Position numbers and translations under genes: made by a program. This document shows positions 36,782 through 49,961 of a stretch of DNA of 64,000 nt, piece by piece. The notes under the pieces are model-generated. The model was not told the origin of the DNA and did no database searches. It saw nothing but the letters and a program-made list of their open reading frames with translations. Source of the stretch: Puffinus mauretanicus. Its lineage: Eukaryota; Chordata; Aves; Procellariiformes; Procellariidae. The stretch's first letter is position 1; every line of letters starts with the position of its first letter. The stretch is taken from positions 310,001-374,000 of the forward strand of contig JAJKFH010002594.1 of the NCBI GenBank assembly GCA_023333565.1. The letters are read 5' to 3'.

Positions 36782-37253
36782 CTAAAAACAGAAATAAAAT
36801 TATTCTAAAAACTGAATACAGAAAACAAAATACTATGCTCTGTATGCTCTCCACATTCAAGGTGATCCTCTTATTATTGACTATGTTTCTATTACCCACC
36901 TTGTGTATTCACAAGGAGACTGTCAGGCATCTCTGTTGAAAACAAAAGCTTTTGATTGACAGAAACTATCTGACATATCACTAGTCCTGAAATAATTTTC
37001 CAACAATACTTAGATCTATGCTGTGTCATGTACCAGAAGACTTCTTTTCTGTCAAAATACTTTATCTTTGTTGTGCATATTAATGTTAGTACTAGAAGAA
37101 ATATTTGTACATCTATTTTGGAAAATTGTTTTTGATGGAAATCAGAAAAGTTTTATTTTTGTACTGCAATTGTTTGCCTATAAATGGAAGGATGAATCCT
37201 TCCAACCTTGCAGGTTGCTCTCGAAAACTTGTCTCAAATGCAGAAATACTTAC
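36782..37253 (-). other. ADGRG6: ADGRG6 short intron within GAIN
   Basis: 472 nt; nothing identified. Confidence 0.85.
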
Positions 37254-37461
37254 TCTGAAGATGATGCTGCCAATACACTGTCTGAACTGGTTAGAATATT
37301 GGAAAAAATTGTCACCACTGTAGAACCCAGAGATTCATCAATTTCTTCGTCGTTCACAATTTTTTTGAGCTTCTGCACAACATCATTTACTTTGTCTGAG
37401 GTTAGCTGCTGCCCTTCACCAGTGAGATTCAGAAGCTGGTTGGCTATATCAGCTGCATTTT
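37254..37461 (-). CDS. ADGRG6: ADGRG6 exon: GAIN domain, subdomain A helices
   Basis: A 208-nt exon (phase 1 in, phase 2 out). It contains ADIANQLLNLTGEGQQLTSD, then a helical stretch DKVNDVVQKLKKIVNDEE, and ends TIFSNILTSSDSVLAASSSE, close to human TLMNIFSNILSSSD. The acceptor is cacttacag and the donor TCAGA|gtaagt. It begins the GAIN domain, the autoproteolysis-inducing fold of adhesion GPCRs. The reverse strand here also has a 153-codon open frame (37023-37484), which is only the antisense shadow. Confidence 0.95.
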
Positions 37462-38945
37462 CTGTAAGTGTACATGTAAAATGAAGTAAAAAGAGAAAAT
37501 AATGCATATCGGTCCTGAAGTAATTCAGAAATACAAATTTTTATGCTCATTGTTGAAAGCTAGAGCATGTTGTCTGGTACTTGTAACGAACATTTTATCA
37601 TTTTATCAAATTTATGATTTTATGAAAAAGTATATAAAACCTGCTGATTATTATATACTGTCCTCATTGGCCATGTCTTTCTTTTCCTTAATTTGATTTG
37701 AGTTTGTAAATCAGAACTATTATTGAAAGGGCTGATTGAAAGGAAAAAAGGCAAGTAAGAAATAAGAAGCATATTTTCTCCTTTTTTTCCTTATGCTATC
37801 CTTTTTTTTTTCACTGGGAAAAACAGTTTCACTCTTGAAGTGAAACAAATGAATCCAAAGTCACTATTACTGACAAAATATTCACTCTTTTAAGCTTTGG
37901 GGAGAAAGTTTGACCCTATTGTAAACGTTTCAGTTCCTTCAGAGGATTGTACTCTTATTCAGAGTGTTAGCAAGCACAACACACAAGCAAATGTCATGAG
38001 AAGAATCTTCCTGGTAAGGGAAGTTTGACAATGTATCCAATGGCAAAACATTAGTATAAAGCACATGTTAAACAGTAAGTTTGATGCCACCTGGATAGAA
38101 AACTAATGTAAAAACTAACATTTACAATATCAAAATATTTGAAATTTATTGGAATTCGCCAATAAGATTTTGAAAGAAGATCAGCCTTCTTTAGTCTGCA
38201 GCTGGTTGTGTTTTTTTAATGTTGTGTTTTATAATATAGCTTTTCTTACTGTAGAATGTTCATTTTACATGAAACAATGTCTTCATATAGCCTGACTGCA
38301 AGTACTCAATCAACCAAGTTAGGTAGCCAGGCTCCCTAGGACCCCTCTATCAGTGGAGAAGGAAAAAGAGGCTTCTCCAAGAAAGCAATTCGGAACAGGA
38401 GCTTACTGTGGGTGCTCTGAATTACTTATGAGAGTATCATTCTCTTCACTAGCTCTGGCACTAAAAAAAGGGGCCATAAAATTGTTGTCTATTTATTTTA
38501 TTACTCCTTTAAGGCCAGAATGACATCAAGGGGTATTTTGCAAACTGAGAATAAATCTGAAAATGTCTGATCGTAAGCCCAGTGAAGAGAGTGGGAGTCT
38601 TTCCACTGGCACCTACAGGCATTGGAAACATTTAAAAATTTGCCTGAACCTGAATATTAAATTGAGGCAAGCTACCACCTGCCTCTATTCTTGCTTAAAT
38701 TACCTGAAGAGTTTGATTTATTTCATTAATTGGTATCCAGAGCTTTACATGGGTGGGCTGAATTCAACTTGGTGCACTTCCCCAGAGTTTAAAATATTTA
38801 GTTTGCACTGATTCTTAGAAAGATTTTAAACAAATTAGCGTAAAGGAGGAAGATATTCTTCCTTAATATAACTTCCTTATAGTAAGCAGTAACTAAAGTC
38901 CACAAAACTATTCCTTTAGCCAAAGACCAGTATCAATATACCCAC
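37462..38945 (-). other. ADGRG6: ADGRG6 intron, HormR to GAIN
   Basis: 1.5 kb; nothing identified beyond short T runs. Confidence 0.8.
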
Positions 38946-39007
38946 CTGTGCAATTTCTAAGATCAGGCGGGCCCCAGTATGATGTATAATTCTGTAGACC
39001 CAAATAG
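38946..39007 (-). CDS. ADGRG6: ADGRG6 exon: hormone-receptor motif, second part
   Basis: A 62-nt exon (phase 2 in, phase 1 out) reading C-YLGLQNYTSYWGPPDLRNCT. The acceptor is ttcctctttag and the donor ACAG|gtgggt. It matches human [21 protein letters not shown]; the YWGP motif and the two flanking cysteines are conserved. It carries one sequon (NYT). Confidence 0.94.
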
Positions 39008-41037
39008 CTAAAGAGGAAAAATGACAAAATTCACATGAAATACAATAGCAAAATTATGCAAATGTTTCATAATTCTTTTGACGGTGGCACAGTGGTCCAC
39101 TCTGGCCAATTCAAAATTTTCCTAGCAACATGGCCCCTAGTGAAATGAAATATGTGTGCTTGACAGTGGAAATATGTGATCAATTAAGTGACAGTGCTGA
39201 GAGAAACTGTAGTTCTTTTGGGCAAATTCCCAGATGATTTCTATACTGATTTGTTAAACTGCATCAGTGGAAATTCTGGCCTTGTATTTCAGGAAAGACC
39301 CAAATGTTGACACAAACTATTATGCCCCTATTATGGCCTAATCAGATGCTGTTTCTGTAATTTCCCTTTGACATAAATGGCTTTGATCAAGTCAATAGCA
39401 AACCGTAATACCTCTCAGAAGAATATGCACAGGAGCTATGTGGAGATATAAACTTATGCCACCCACGAAAACTAGGGCAGGTCACCATCAGATCCAGGTC
39501 CAAGGTGAGGGACAGATATAAAGATTTTTTTTTTTCAAAATGCTTTTTAAAAAAGTCTTACCATAGCAAGATACCCAGATATGGCTCCAAAATCAAACAC
39601 ACTTTTTCCTCAGTTTTCTTTAAAGACAATCATGTTATCATAGCATGGCAAAGGCAGGATGGCGAGTGGGGAAAAGTTATCCTTTCACTCAGACGATAGA
39701 ATGAAGTTATTCTTCAGTTAATCAACTTTATTATAACAGCACACCAGCAGGTAACCTTCTACTGTGGGATGCACAGGACTAGAAGAGACCATGAGAAGTA
39801 CTTCCTCTTCTCTCAAAACAAATCCCACCTGTGCTCCATATTGGCAAAAGCTAGTGGAGGCAGAGGCAAGGAAAGCATAGCACTGTGCAGAACACAGTAA
39901 TTTTTTTTATGAGAAGTGCTGTACACTGCTGGACAGTCAATGGTATTGTGTAGACCACAAATGAACAATAAAGATAAGCAATACTGGGGCAGCAAAGGCC
40001 AGAAGCTTTAATTTTTAATGATTCTGAGGCTCTGACATAAAAACAATTTGACTTCTGTACTACTCCCTCTACAACAAAAGTTGGTCAATCAGAATCCAGC
40101 AGTTCTTGTACAAGATTAAGAGACTGAGGAAGTGAGTTAGTTAAATATAATGCTGGTTTCTTTCCTGTTTGGCACAGAACCTCAAAGCTGATTCATATCC
40201 ATGTTGCCATATTGTTTTCAAGAAGTAAAAGATCTGGTCTTCTCAGAACATGTTCCAGATGCAATATGGGCAGATAAGACTACTACAGTGTGTTTAATGG
40301 TGACCATGCTAAATACTGAAGAAATGAATTAATATTGCATCATTATAGCCATGTTCAAGGCACTCAAAGGAGATCAAAGCCATATTGTTTTGGTAATATA
40401 TCAATGGAAGTAATAATATTCCCATTTTACAAATGGGAAATAGAGATACAGTGTCTAAATCTTTTTTAGATGTTCACAAAGGGGAAAATTTATCTAAACC
40501 TCAAAAACACAAGTTCAAATGTTTTAGCATAAGACTATCCCCACCTTCAATTACGACTAACTACTGGCAAAATGTTTGTTTCACAGAATTTCTGTTACTT
40601 TCCCTTAACAAGATGAGAAGTTCTGATTTAAACCAAATACACATCTCATCTTCATAGAATTTTCTTGAGAACTTCTTATACAAGTCAGATAGTAGTAGCA
40701 GAGTGGTAGCAAATGTGAAACTCTGGTTTCGGTAACGTAAGCATCATGACTTGAAGTAAGCAGTTTCATTCTGTAAGAAGGTGCTATTTTTATAGCCACT
40801 TTGAACATGTATTAATTGTGGACTTCAATACGCCCTACAGAAGTGGTAAATGAGCTTTTTTTTCTTTCCAATGAAGTACGTACTCTTACTGCACACACAT
40901 AATCTCTCACAGTATAGAAATCATCTTCCTGAAACACGATACCAGCCAGTGGCAACCAGTATGGAGGATGCAGTTTAACTATATAACCAGAAAGTTGCAT
41001 TTGAAGCTCTCAGCTTCTCAGATATTTGAACACCTAC
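39008..41037 (-). other. ADGRG6: ADGRG6 intron within HormR
   Basis: 2.0 kb. A MIR-like 3' core lies at about 40400-40460. Otherwise anonymous. Confidence 0.8.
40400..40460 (-). repeat. MIR-like SINE fragment
   Basis: The plus strand reads taatattcccattttacaaa then tgggaaatagagatacagtg, the reverse of the classic MIR end (ctgagtttcc-catctgtaaaatggg-ataata). Only the 3' core is clear. Confidence 0.5.
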
Positions 41038-41152
41038 CAGGTTCTTGATGCAGTCTGAACTGAGCTCCCATGGCATAATGTGAAGTTGGTCACAGTCGGT
41101 CTGGTATCTGGCCAAAAATAGTTTGGAGGGTTTTCTTCAGCTAAACATTTTT
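41038..41152 (-). CDS. ADGRG6: ADGRG6 exon: hormone-receptor motif, first part
   Basis: A 115-nt exon (phase 1 in, phase 2 out) reading EKCLAEENPPNYFWPDTRPT, then VTNFTLCHGSSVQTASRT and the start of a Cys codon. The acceptor is atttttacag and the donor ACCTG|gtaggt. It matches the human HormR region [20 protein letters not shown] with the Cys-(x)n-W-P pattern that marks this domain. In the known structure, HormR packs against the GAIN domain and contacts the CUB domain in the closed form. Confidence 0.94.
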
Positions 41153-41829
41153 CTGTAAAAATAAAAATATACCAGTGTTAATGGTAAATTTCTTCATGTA
41201 ATCATCTTCCATTTCTTGTCCTCAGCTCATCAACCAGTCTACAGCACAAAGCTGTCTTCAAATGAAATGCTTGGTTGTTATCTATAGAGTAGTGGCAATG
41301 GAGGGGTGCACAACAGAGGACAACATATACTGCTGCTGCTCAAGGGAAAGGATTGAATGCGCATGCTGCACCCACCTGCACTCCGCCAGTCCCCACCCCA
41401 AGTTGAATGGGAAAAGATGAGAGCTAAAAGGAGATTGATTAAGGGCAGCAGCTGGCAGGAGCACAAACAACAGGGCTGAGGAGTGGGCATGAGAGGCCTT
41501 GGAGATCCAAAATGTCTCATTATAGCTCTGGCTGTAAATCATACTTCTTTATCCTCAAACTACCAGAGGAGCTGTCAGGAACTGTCCCAGTCTCTTTGAA
41601 CCAGACAGCCAAACACTGACTAAAGCAGTGTGGACAATTGTGTTTGTGTTAAAAGAGATACCTTGAGCACAGCTCTCTGAGATTAGCAGAACAATGAGGC
41701 TTAAAGGGACAATTTAAAATCTGAAACAGTCATACTGTTTGGAAATGTGTGATTATTTTTACACAGAAGATGCTTATTTATGGACAAGCAAACAAAATCT
41801 GTTGTGTAACAAAGCCGAAAACTACTTAC
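41153..41829 (-). other. ADGRG6: ADGRG6 intron, SEA to HormR
   Basis: 677 nt; nothing identified. Confidence 0.85.
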
Positions 41830-41972
41830 CCACTGGATCAACATCCACAGTATGAAGCTTATATCCTCCTTCCATGGTCCCATTATTATTTATGAGCTTC
41901 TGTCGGATGTCTTCCTCTTCTAAATTGATGTTGTTGGTAGAATTATAAACCAGAAGAGCCAAAACCCCAAAA
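41830..41972 (-). CDS. ADGRG6: ADGRG6 exon: SEA domain, second half
   Basis: A 143-nt exon (phase 2 in, phase 1 out). It begins FGVLALLVYNSTNNINLEEE and ends GGYKLHTVDVDPV(G or E), aligning with human LWALLVYNATNNTNLEGK and LRLHTVNVRQ. The acceptor is ccttgcag and the donor GTGG|gtaagt. It completes the SEA fold (strand, helix, final strand) and carries sequons NST and NGT. The intron upstream is the longest in the window (8.4 kb). Confidence 0.95.
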
Positions 41973-44900
41973 CTGCAAGGAAAATTATCCGAGTGTTTGA
42001 GTCAGAACAGCAGAGGCCAACTGTGTGGAAATAAAAATATCTGACAAACTCTGGTTTTCTGAGTATGGAACAGTGTCACCAAGACAATGTTGCTCATTAT
42101 CTGTGAATTAGTATGTTTGTATATATAGGGCCATGACAAGAAAGTACGGTTGGGAAATTTCATCCTCTAGTTACCATTAAAGCAGCATCTCATCAAAAGA
42201 GCTAAGAAATGTTTTCACAAGATTTAGATTATTTTAAAAGATATTAAAAGATGAAAGCATAAAGTTGTAAGTTGTGAGCTCTAAATGGCCCTAACTAAAT
42301 TTAAAAATCTGGCTGCTGATGGCTTAGGAATTTAAGAGCTGATTCATCCCACCCTACAAAACTTGTCAGGATGGGACAAGTCATCCTCCAGAGGGTCTCT
42401 CTCTCCACTGACTACAGAGGAAGACTAGAAGATTAACAAAGAACAGATGCCTAACATTTAAATGTCTAAATTTTGATGGAGTGAAAAACACCCTGACACA
42501 CTTCTGAAACTTTTAGTCCTAATTAGGAAAGTTTAGTTGCTCAGATGAGTAATTCAAGTCTGAGCAGTAATGGCTGTTTTGTACTGTAGCCCACTGCTAC
42601 TTTCTTGGGCATAAGAAGTAGTTCATAGTGCCCAAGTCTCTTTCCTGTGAGAGAAATAAAACAGTCCCCACCCTTGTCCAAAAACATAGCTTTTCTGGAA
42701 CGGAAATAATGAACAGAAAAGCAGTTCTAGCAGGACACAGGAAAGAAGCCCAGAGTGGAAGGCTCAAGAATTTCCTCCTGGGACACAGAGAACACATGTT
42801 GGAGAAGAGAATATGTTGGTACCCAAGAGCATTGCTTGGCTCTGGCTAGTAGGAGGTGACGCCACAGAAGCATGGAACATTGGATCTCCATGGGAGCCAA
42901 AATGTGGAAAAAAGGAAAAAGCAAGCTTGCTTTGGGCTGTCTTCATCTTAGCCTTGCCCTTGGATACCCAGCAGCCTGAATAAAGACAGACCTTCACGGT
43001 GTGCGAGCAGCTCCTGGCAGCCTGGGAAGGGGCAGCACTGCCAGCACACGTACCGTGAGCGGGGCACACACCAGACTGAGCTGCTTGCACCGGTGGCCCC
43101 CAGTGCAAGAAGGCAGCAGTGAGCTAAAGGGTCCTGCGGAAGAAGAGTAGGAGAAAAATCTGTAGGGGTGCTGTATGGGGGAGGGCTAGGAGGGTTTTCA
43201 GGTACCCCTTCCTAGACAGACCAGGGCTTCAGTTCCAAAAATCTTCCAGAAAGACAGCCTCATGATGACAGTTCAGAGTTGCACTTTCCAGAGGTGCCTT
43301 GTCTGGTACAGTATGAAAATACAGCTTAGTGTACAAATGTTGCTCTTAGATGGCAGATTCAACCCCATTTCTGTCAGATATCATTCTGAAAACTGAATAG
43401 CTCTAACCAATAATTCTGAACTACTCTCATTAGTGAAATGGCATTAAAAGAGATGGCATTAGAAAAAAACCTCTCAGTCTAGGAAAAAAATACAAAGAAG
43501 AAAAGCAAAGCCCAAACCTCATAAAGAAATCACGAATGTGAACTAAATACTCCACACATTTCACTGTTGCAGATGTAAAGAAATAAGTAAATAAATATAC
43601 ACGTTCCCTGGTTGGTGTTTTTTTTTTGCTTTTATTGTTGAACATCACTACACTTTTCTTTTTTCTTGACATATCTGCTGTTTTACTGGTAACATGTTGC
43701 TGGAGAAGAAGATAAAAACGTGACTACCTGCTCGCTTGGCTTGTTTTTATCCCAATGGATGTATTTTAGCAGAGAAATTTCAGCTACCCCTGGCCAGGTC
43801 ACTCCTGCCCTGCTCCCAGAGATACTGAGTTCCTCCTAACATTCCTTTGGTCTTTGTGGAGTGTTTAACATGTGGCAATAGCCTCAGTAGGGTGGATGTG
43901 CATTAGCAGGCTTTTGCTGTATACCTCGGATATATTACGAGGCACAAGTTTATTATGGCATTTATTTTTAGCAGAAGCATGGAAATTGCCTACGGGATTG
44001 CCAATATCTTCAGCCCTCCAGTACTTCAGCCCCAGAGTCTCCTGGCACTTAACCATCTTTCCTAAAAGATTCTGGCTTCACTCATCTATTCCCTTTACTT
44101 CAGAAGAGGAAAACTTAATATACTGATGCCACTCCCTACCTCAGCACTTTGGCTGCAAAACAGAAGTCATAAGTGAACGGTCACTGCTACTACTATGCTG
44201 CCTATTGTAGGACTCCCAACTAACCAAAATGATATTTAGTACCCATAACTGTGCGGAGAGACAATGGCAACAAAACAGAAGGGATAATAATAGATGAGGT
44301 AGAACCGGTTACAGTCATCTTGAACAATTATAGAGAAAAGTATTGATTATGAAGCACTGATAAAAATAATTTGTTAAACCACTTTGTTACTTGTTTTCTG
44401 AGAAACTCTTAGAGCACAAGTCATGTATACTGTGTAATAAGAGCCTATTCCATATTATGATGAAAACAATTTCTATAAACTTTTGAGGATGACTCATGCT
44501 AGCTTCCCAAAGTAAATAAATACCTTTTAACTTGACAGCTGACGCAATATGAAGCTGAGTGCTTCCTTCCACTTTTGTCACACTCAGATCCCAGAAAGAA
44601 AACATTTTAATGGTGAAGAACAAAATTCTCGATTTGGGAAACAGCAGGCCTACACTCAAATAAATGGCAACACTGCCATGCTCTGCTGGTGTCACTGGAT
44701 TTGCTACACCCACCCTTACATCTTTTATTGCGTGCCATATAAAAGCAGATAAGATTCTCGCAGCAGTAATCAATTACAAATTACACATCACCTACAGTAA
44801 CCTGTACTGCTAGTATTATTGCTGTCAATATAAAAAATGGACTGTGGTATAGGTAAACACAATGGGGATAAGTATTTATGCCTCTCTTCTCTTTGACCGA

Positions 44901-45375
44901 AATGGTGACAGCTGTAGCAAGCAGGAAAGCAGGGAAAGACCGGCGTCTATCCCACTTTGTCCTGCTCCGTTGAGCTAAGCTGGCTCAGGGAGAGGAGTTT
45001 ATGAAGCCGCATCCTCATCAGAGGCACAAGAGGCGGTGGGGGTGCCTGCGCTGCCATGGCGTGTACCACAAAGCCGGCTTTCTTCTCCAGCAGCGTGACT
45101 CAGAGCTATTCCAGGACAGTGTGCCTACACACGGGGCAATGCGAGGAGCCTGAAGGATTAACAAACCATGCGAACCGTGCAGCACAGACTGTCTCATACC
45201 TGAAGATATGTGGTTGATAATTAGCAATGCATATTTCTCCTGTCGTTTCAGTTGTACTAGACAGGCTGAACTAATACCGAATTATTGTGGTTGTCAAACT
45301 GTTTAACAAATCACTATTGATTTCTTTCGTAGTTTATGTTACTTGGTTTAAAGTATGTACAGAATCATTTTTAAA

Positions 45376-45440
45376 GCACCTAAATCCTCAGAGAATCTAA
45401 ATTTCCACTAGAAGTCACTGGGAATTTCATTCCTAACTAC
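45376..45440. repeat. Old interspersed repeat relic
   Basis: Text such as agcacctaaatcctcagaga and agaagtcactgggaatttca matches the theme of the relic at 35770-36275 (cacctaaat...gaatct...gaagtcaatggga). A similar short piece is at 42440-42480. Unassigned family. Confidence 0.35.
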
Positions 45441-46621
45441 CCTGGCATATTTTAATAAGTTTTAAGATGTCAGCATTAAATTCTTTACCAATTTTGTTAT
45501 TATGTTGGCTTTGAAGATAAGCAGCAATGGGTAGCTATAACTTAAGACTGGCAGCACCGGTAGGCCCACATAGTCACCTGCAAACACTACTAACTTCTAC
45601 ACATTAACTGGACAGACAAAAAAAGAGCTGACTATTGCAGAAGTCACTCAGTGAAGATGTAATACAAACAGCAGATACAATGTTAGAAAACACACAGAAT
45701 GAGACAGAAAGAAATATGAAAGTAGAGGGAAAATAAAAGCATTCCACAAAAGCATCTGAGTTGTGGATAAACTTTTACTTGAGATGAATTTGACTGTGAT
45801 ACCATTAAAATGTTCAGAACAGAGAGCAAAAAAACAAGACTGGGCATAATAGACACTTTCAAAGTAATGCCAAGGATGAAGAGGTTAATTTCTCAGCACA
45901 AGGTGATGTTATAGAAAAAATATAAAAACTGAGACTTCAGGATGCAAAACTAAAAATTGCAGCTACTTTTTGGACTACTAAAAATAAAACCATCCTAAGC
46001 CTTCCTTTTAAGTGAATGGCCATTGTATCAGAACAGTGCTGTGAGCAGCATGGTCACGCCTCTGTGCCTGTCCTTGTGTCTCCGGGCCTTGCTCCTCCTT
46101 GCAGATCTGGTGTGGGAATACAAACAAGTACAACTTTTCAACAGAAAGCACTTATAATATGTGATGATTTGGTATGCAGACTATTCGTTATTAAAGAATG
46201 TAGCACAAAGGCAAAACAGGAAGGGCTCGAATCCCTCACATTTTAACAGCTGATCTTTGCTGAAATGAGTTTTTGGTTATGCTTGAACTATGTTCCAAAA
46301 CAACAAAGAAAACCCCCCATTCCCCAATACATTACTTTCCTAAAAATGGCATCTAACAATGTCAGGCCTACACTAAATCCAGCTAAAGTCATTGGAAAGA
46401 CAAAGGAAGTAATTGGAAGCTGGATCAAGAGCAGGCAGCTTCAGCAGGAGACTAAGAAGGGATCATCCTTCAGTCACTTGGGAGGAATTCCCAAATTCCT
46501 CCGTCTGTGATGAAGGCTTTCTTTACAGGTCATGGACACAAGATGCCAGCAGGGCACTGTGGAGAAACCTGCAGATTTCTGCTTGGCTCTTTGCTGGTCA
46601 GTTTTTCAAGCAGAAATATTA

Positions 46622-46643
46622 CACATAATGTACACATTATGTG
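46622..46643. repeat. 10-bp perfect inverted repeat, two-base centre
   Basis: cacataatgt, ac, acattatgtg. Intronic hairpin potential only. Confidence 0.85.
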
Positions 46644-49006
46644 GCATTTTAAAATGTTGCTCTGCACTGGTCAAGGCTGTCCCTTACGGCCTTCGGTAAC
46701 ACTGAAGTTGAAGTCGGGGGGAGTAAAGGTGGGCCAGGTCCAAGTTGTTCCTAAAACCTCATCAGTAGAAACCAGGAAAATTTTTAAAATAGGAATAGGC
46801 ATCACAGATGTGTTCATTTATAACAAGAATAGCATTATTATTTCATAACAAATAATCTGAAGTCATCTACAAAGAATGAAAAGCCTAATATTTTACTCGG
46901 TAAAGATACTTAGGACTGTAAAAGCAAAATTATGCTGCTCTGATGTTGCTAACTCCTGCCTAAAACTATTACACCATCTAATTAGCTTAAGTTTTATCCA
47001 AATGCATTAAACTTTCCATTAAGCAACACAGCACCCAAGAACACACCATGCAGGAGCCTGAATCTGCCTTACTGACACTGGTGGCAAAACTCCCACGGAC
47101 TTCAAAAAAGCAGGACTAGGCATGGGCAGCTCTGATTTCCTGCTTTCCTCTCTATTTTCATTCCTAAGAAAAGGGATTTCTGTTTAAGTTTAGTGGTCTT
47201 TACACAGCTTGCTACCACTGTGCTTTTTAATTTGGATGGGTTGTTTAACACCACTAACATTAACATAGTTTCAGATAGTAGAAGCAATTGAACACAGGAA
47301 ATAGGCCAAAATTATGACAATCAAGTAGTGGAAGTTGGAGCAAGCACAATCTTACTTGTATGTTAAGTGGAGAAAAGGTTATAAATTAATTGGGGACTGA
47401 ATTCTCAAAATTGCTTGCAAAATAAAAGAAGAAAGGAGAAGCAGGAGAGCTGAGCTACTGAATAAAGACCAATCCCCCTACTGAGGCAGTCCTATATAGT
47501 CATCTGACCTAGGATCAGTAGGATCCTTCTGAGAAAAGCAGCAGCAGCAGTCCTAGGAAGTTCTGACAAAGCTGCAGAGTCATAAAAAGCAAAGAATTAA
47601 AGAAAGAAACAAACATGTTTGTAATTTATCCACAAATCGGCTTCACTTTCAAAGGTTTGTGCAAAATAATGGGGGACAAAGAAACAGCTATGTCCATAGC
47701 CCATTCTGAACTCCTTACTTTGAACTGCTGCCCTCTCATTAAGAGACGGAAACAGTATGACCAGAGGGAAAAATTAAACACAGACACGAAGTCAAGTATA
47801 GCTGTGATAAAATTCTGTCTGTTAAAGCAGTTAAAACTTAAAGTTAAGTATTTAAAGTAGTTATTAGTTAATCTACCAAAGTATTAGCTTGATATACTGC
47901 TGTCATCCAGAGATCTCACAGTATTTAAGGTGCTGATAATAATATGCACTTTTGGACTTGGCACTGTGTGTCTCTTATCACCATGTACATAAATGCATAA
48001 TAAGCACGGTGTACTTTGGATTTCTGCAGCTCATAGAACACAGCAATGAAAGAATAACAATCCACTTCCATATTTTTGTTTTGCTCTTCTCCAGAATGCA
48101 GTACAGTTTAAAATATTTATTCGGAAAACACCTATTTTTAACGTGCCAGAAAAAGCCAACTTCCTACCTCCCACTTCCAGCTTCTATTTCTTCTCTGAAT
48201 CATTCTCTCTAACCATTCTTCCTATTTCACTTGCAAGACGACTAGGAGGGGAGACCAATAACAGAAGTTCCTTGATAAGGTAGCAGTGTGGTAAATAAGG
48301 GTTGAAGCAAAGCAAAATGCATAGAAATGGTTGGGAAAGGTTGTTTTTTGTTTGGGGTTTTTTTAACTGTTGTATAAAATATTAATCCAAAAAGTAAGGA
48401 AAAAAGATGTGATCTGAATGATCAGAATATGAATTCATGTAAAGAGAGGGAAAATTTCACAAAGACCAATTTAAAGAATTATGATAATGCCTTAGAAATA
48501 AGAAGGCTATGATCTTGTGGAAAATTCAGAAAAGAGATAAGGTTTAGTGAGTTAGAGTAAGACTAATATGTTCACTTCTGCAAAAGATAAAGTTAAGGCC
48601 ATGATACTTATGGGTTAGGTCTTAAATTTTAACTGTGGAGTGAAATTCTGTTCAGTTGAACATGAAGGTAAATGGAATAAGAAGTACTTAAAAACTAAGG
48701 GAAATAGTGGAATATCTAAAACAGCAACAGACTTATTCTTGACTATCCAAAATAAAGAGATAAGAAAATCTTTGGACAACTATTCACAGAAATAATTTAT
48801 AGGAATATTTAATTAATACAAACTGTATGAAATCACACTGTGAGCAAATTACATACAAGAACTCAGCCATAACATTTCAGTGGATCACCTGAGTGGTGAG
48901 AAATTAACATTACTTCCATCAGGGATTAAAAACTTCCAACCTGTAACCTGCTAATTTTTTATACCCCAAAATGTTACTCTGGTGTCTTGTAGGATTTCCT
49001 TAGAAT

Positions 49007-49453
49007 CCTACCCAGGACGAATCCAAGAAAGTGGAAAAACTAACAAAGTATCTGGAAAGCAATGATCGGGAAGTAGTAGGAATAAAAGTTTGCTTTCTGG
49101 ATCTTCAGAAATTCAACAGATTTCTTCCTCGCAAAATCTAGAAACAGCTGTGTGAACCTCAAAGAACTGGAAACCTGGTGACTAAATCCAGGAGCACTGA
49201 AGACTACTGGGAAGATGATCCTTCTTTTGTTTCAGAAGGGAAGCCATGTACAACGATAGACATATACTCAGAAGACCTAAAGCTAGGAGAACACCAACTT
49301 TTCCCAAATGTTTCTCCTGTAAGAAGTGAATCATGCATGAAAATATATGCAAGACATGAAAAATACATGGAAAAACAGCAAAAAATCCTGTGTACATACA
49401 TTTCTATATATGTATATGTGCATACAATGTGTAAAAAGTGTAATTTTTGTTAG
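49007..49453 (+). pseudogene. Unidentified stop-poor stretch, possible decayed coding fragment
   Basis: On the plus strand, antisense to ADGRG6, one frame stays open from about 49007 to 49453 apart from a single TAG at 49139-49141. Before the stop it reads SKKVEKLTKYLESNDREVVG then FLDLQKFNRFLPR; after it, STEDYWEDDPSFVSEGKP and CMKIYARHEKYMEKQQK. A second frame is also fairly open upstream of 49156. I do not recognise any family. It may be an old retrocopy fragment or chance in AT-rich DNA. Confidence 0.2.
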
Positions 49454-49908
49454 TCACATATCATGTAGCTCAATTAAATTTTTAATTATCCCTGTGTAAC
49501 CTCAACCGGGTTGCTAGGTTGGGCAGAATCTTGACTTCTCTTTTTTTTCTTTTCTAAGAAAACATGCACAGCATAACAGTCCTGATTATCTGGAGAACAG
49601 TAACATTTTGTGTGACGTGATTAGCATTTATACTAAATTAATCAGAATGATGACAAAATGCCATTTGGCCTTGACACAAAGTGCACTAGAGCCCGTGAGA
49701 AGACTAATTTCTCATTAGACCAGGCCTCCTTGAAAAACTTTATATTTTATATATGTCTATGTATATTTATATAGACATATTATGAACATGTGATTCCCTT
49801 GCCTTTGAAATTACATATGATGAACAAAATAAATAGGAATGGGTTTATTTCCCCGTAACAGTGATACATTATTAGAAGTAATTTAGTGCCATATTCACTG
49901 TACGTCAG

Positions 49909-49961
49909 AAAGGGAGAGGAAGAAAAGGGAAAGGGAAAGGGAAAAAGAAAGGGAAAGGGAA
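49909..49961. repeat. Purine (GGGAAA) tract
   Basis: Over 50 nt of A and G only, with repeated gggaaa units. Simple low-complexity sequence. Confidence 0.85.

Noticed and set aside
37023..37484. A 153-codon plus-strand open frame
   Set aside because: It is the antisense shadow of the GAIN exon at 37254-37461 extended into flanking intron.
44521..44600. Candidate SEA-loop exon reading VTKVEGSTQLHIASAVKLK
   Set aside because: The acceptor would fit phase 2, but the donor falls in phase 1, so it cannot join the next SEA exon in frame; the sequence does not resemble the furin loop.
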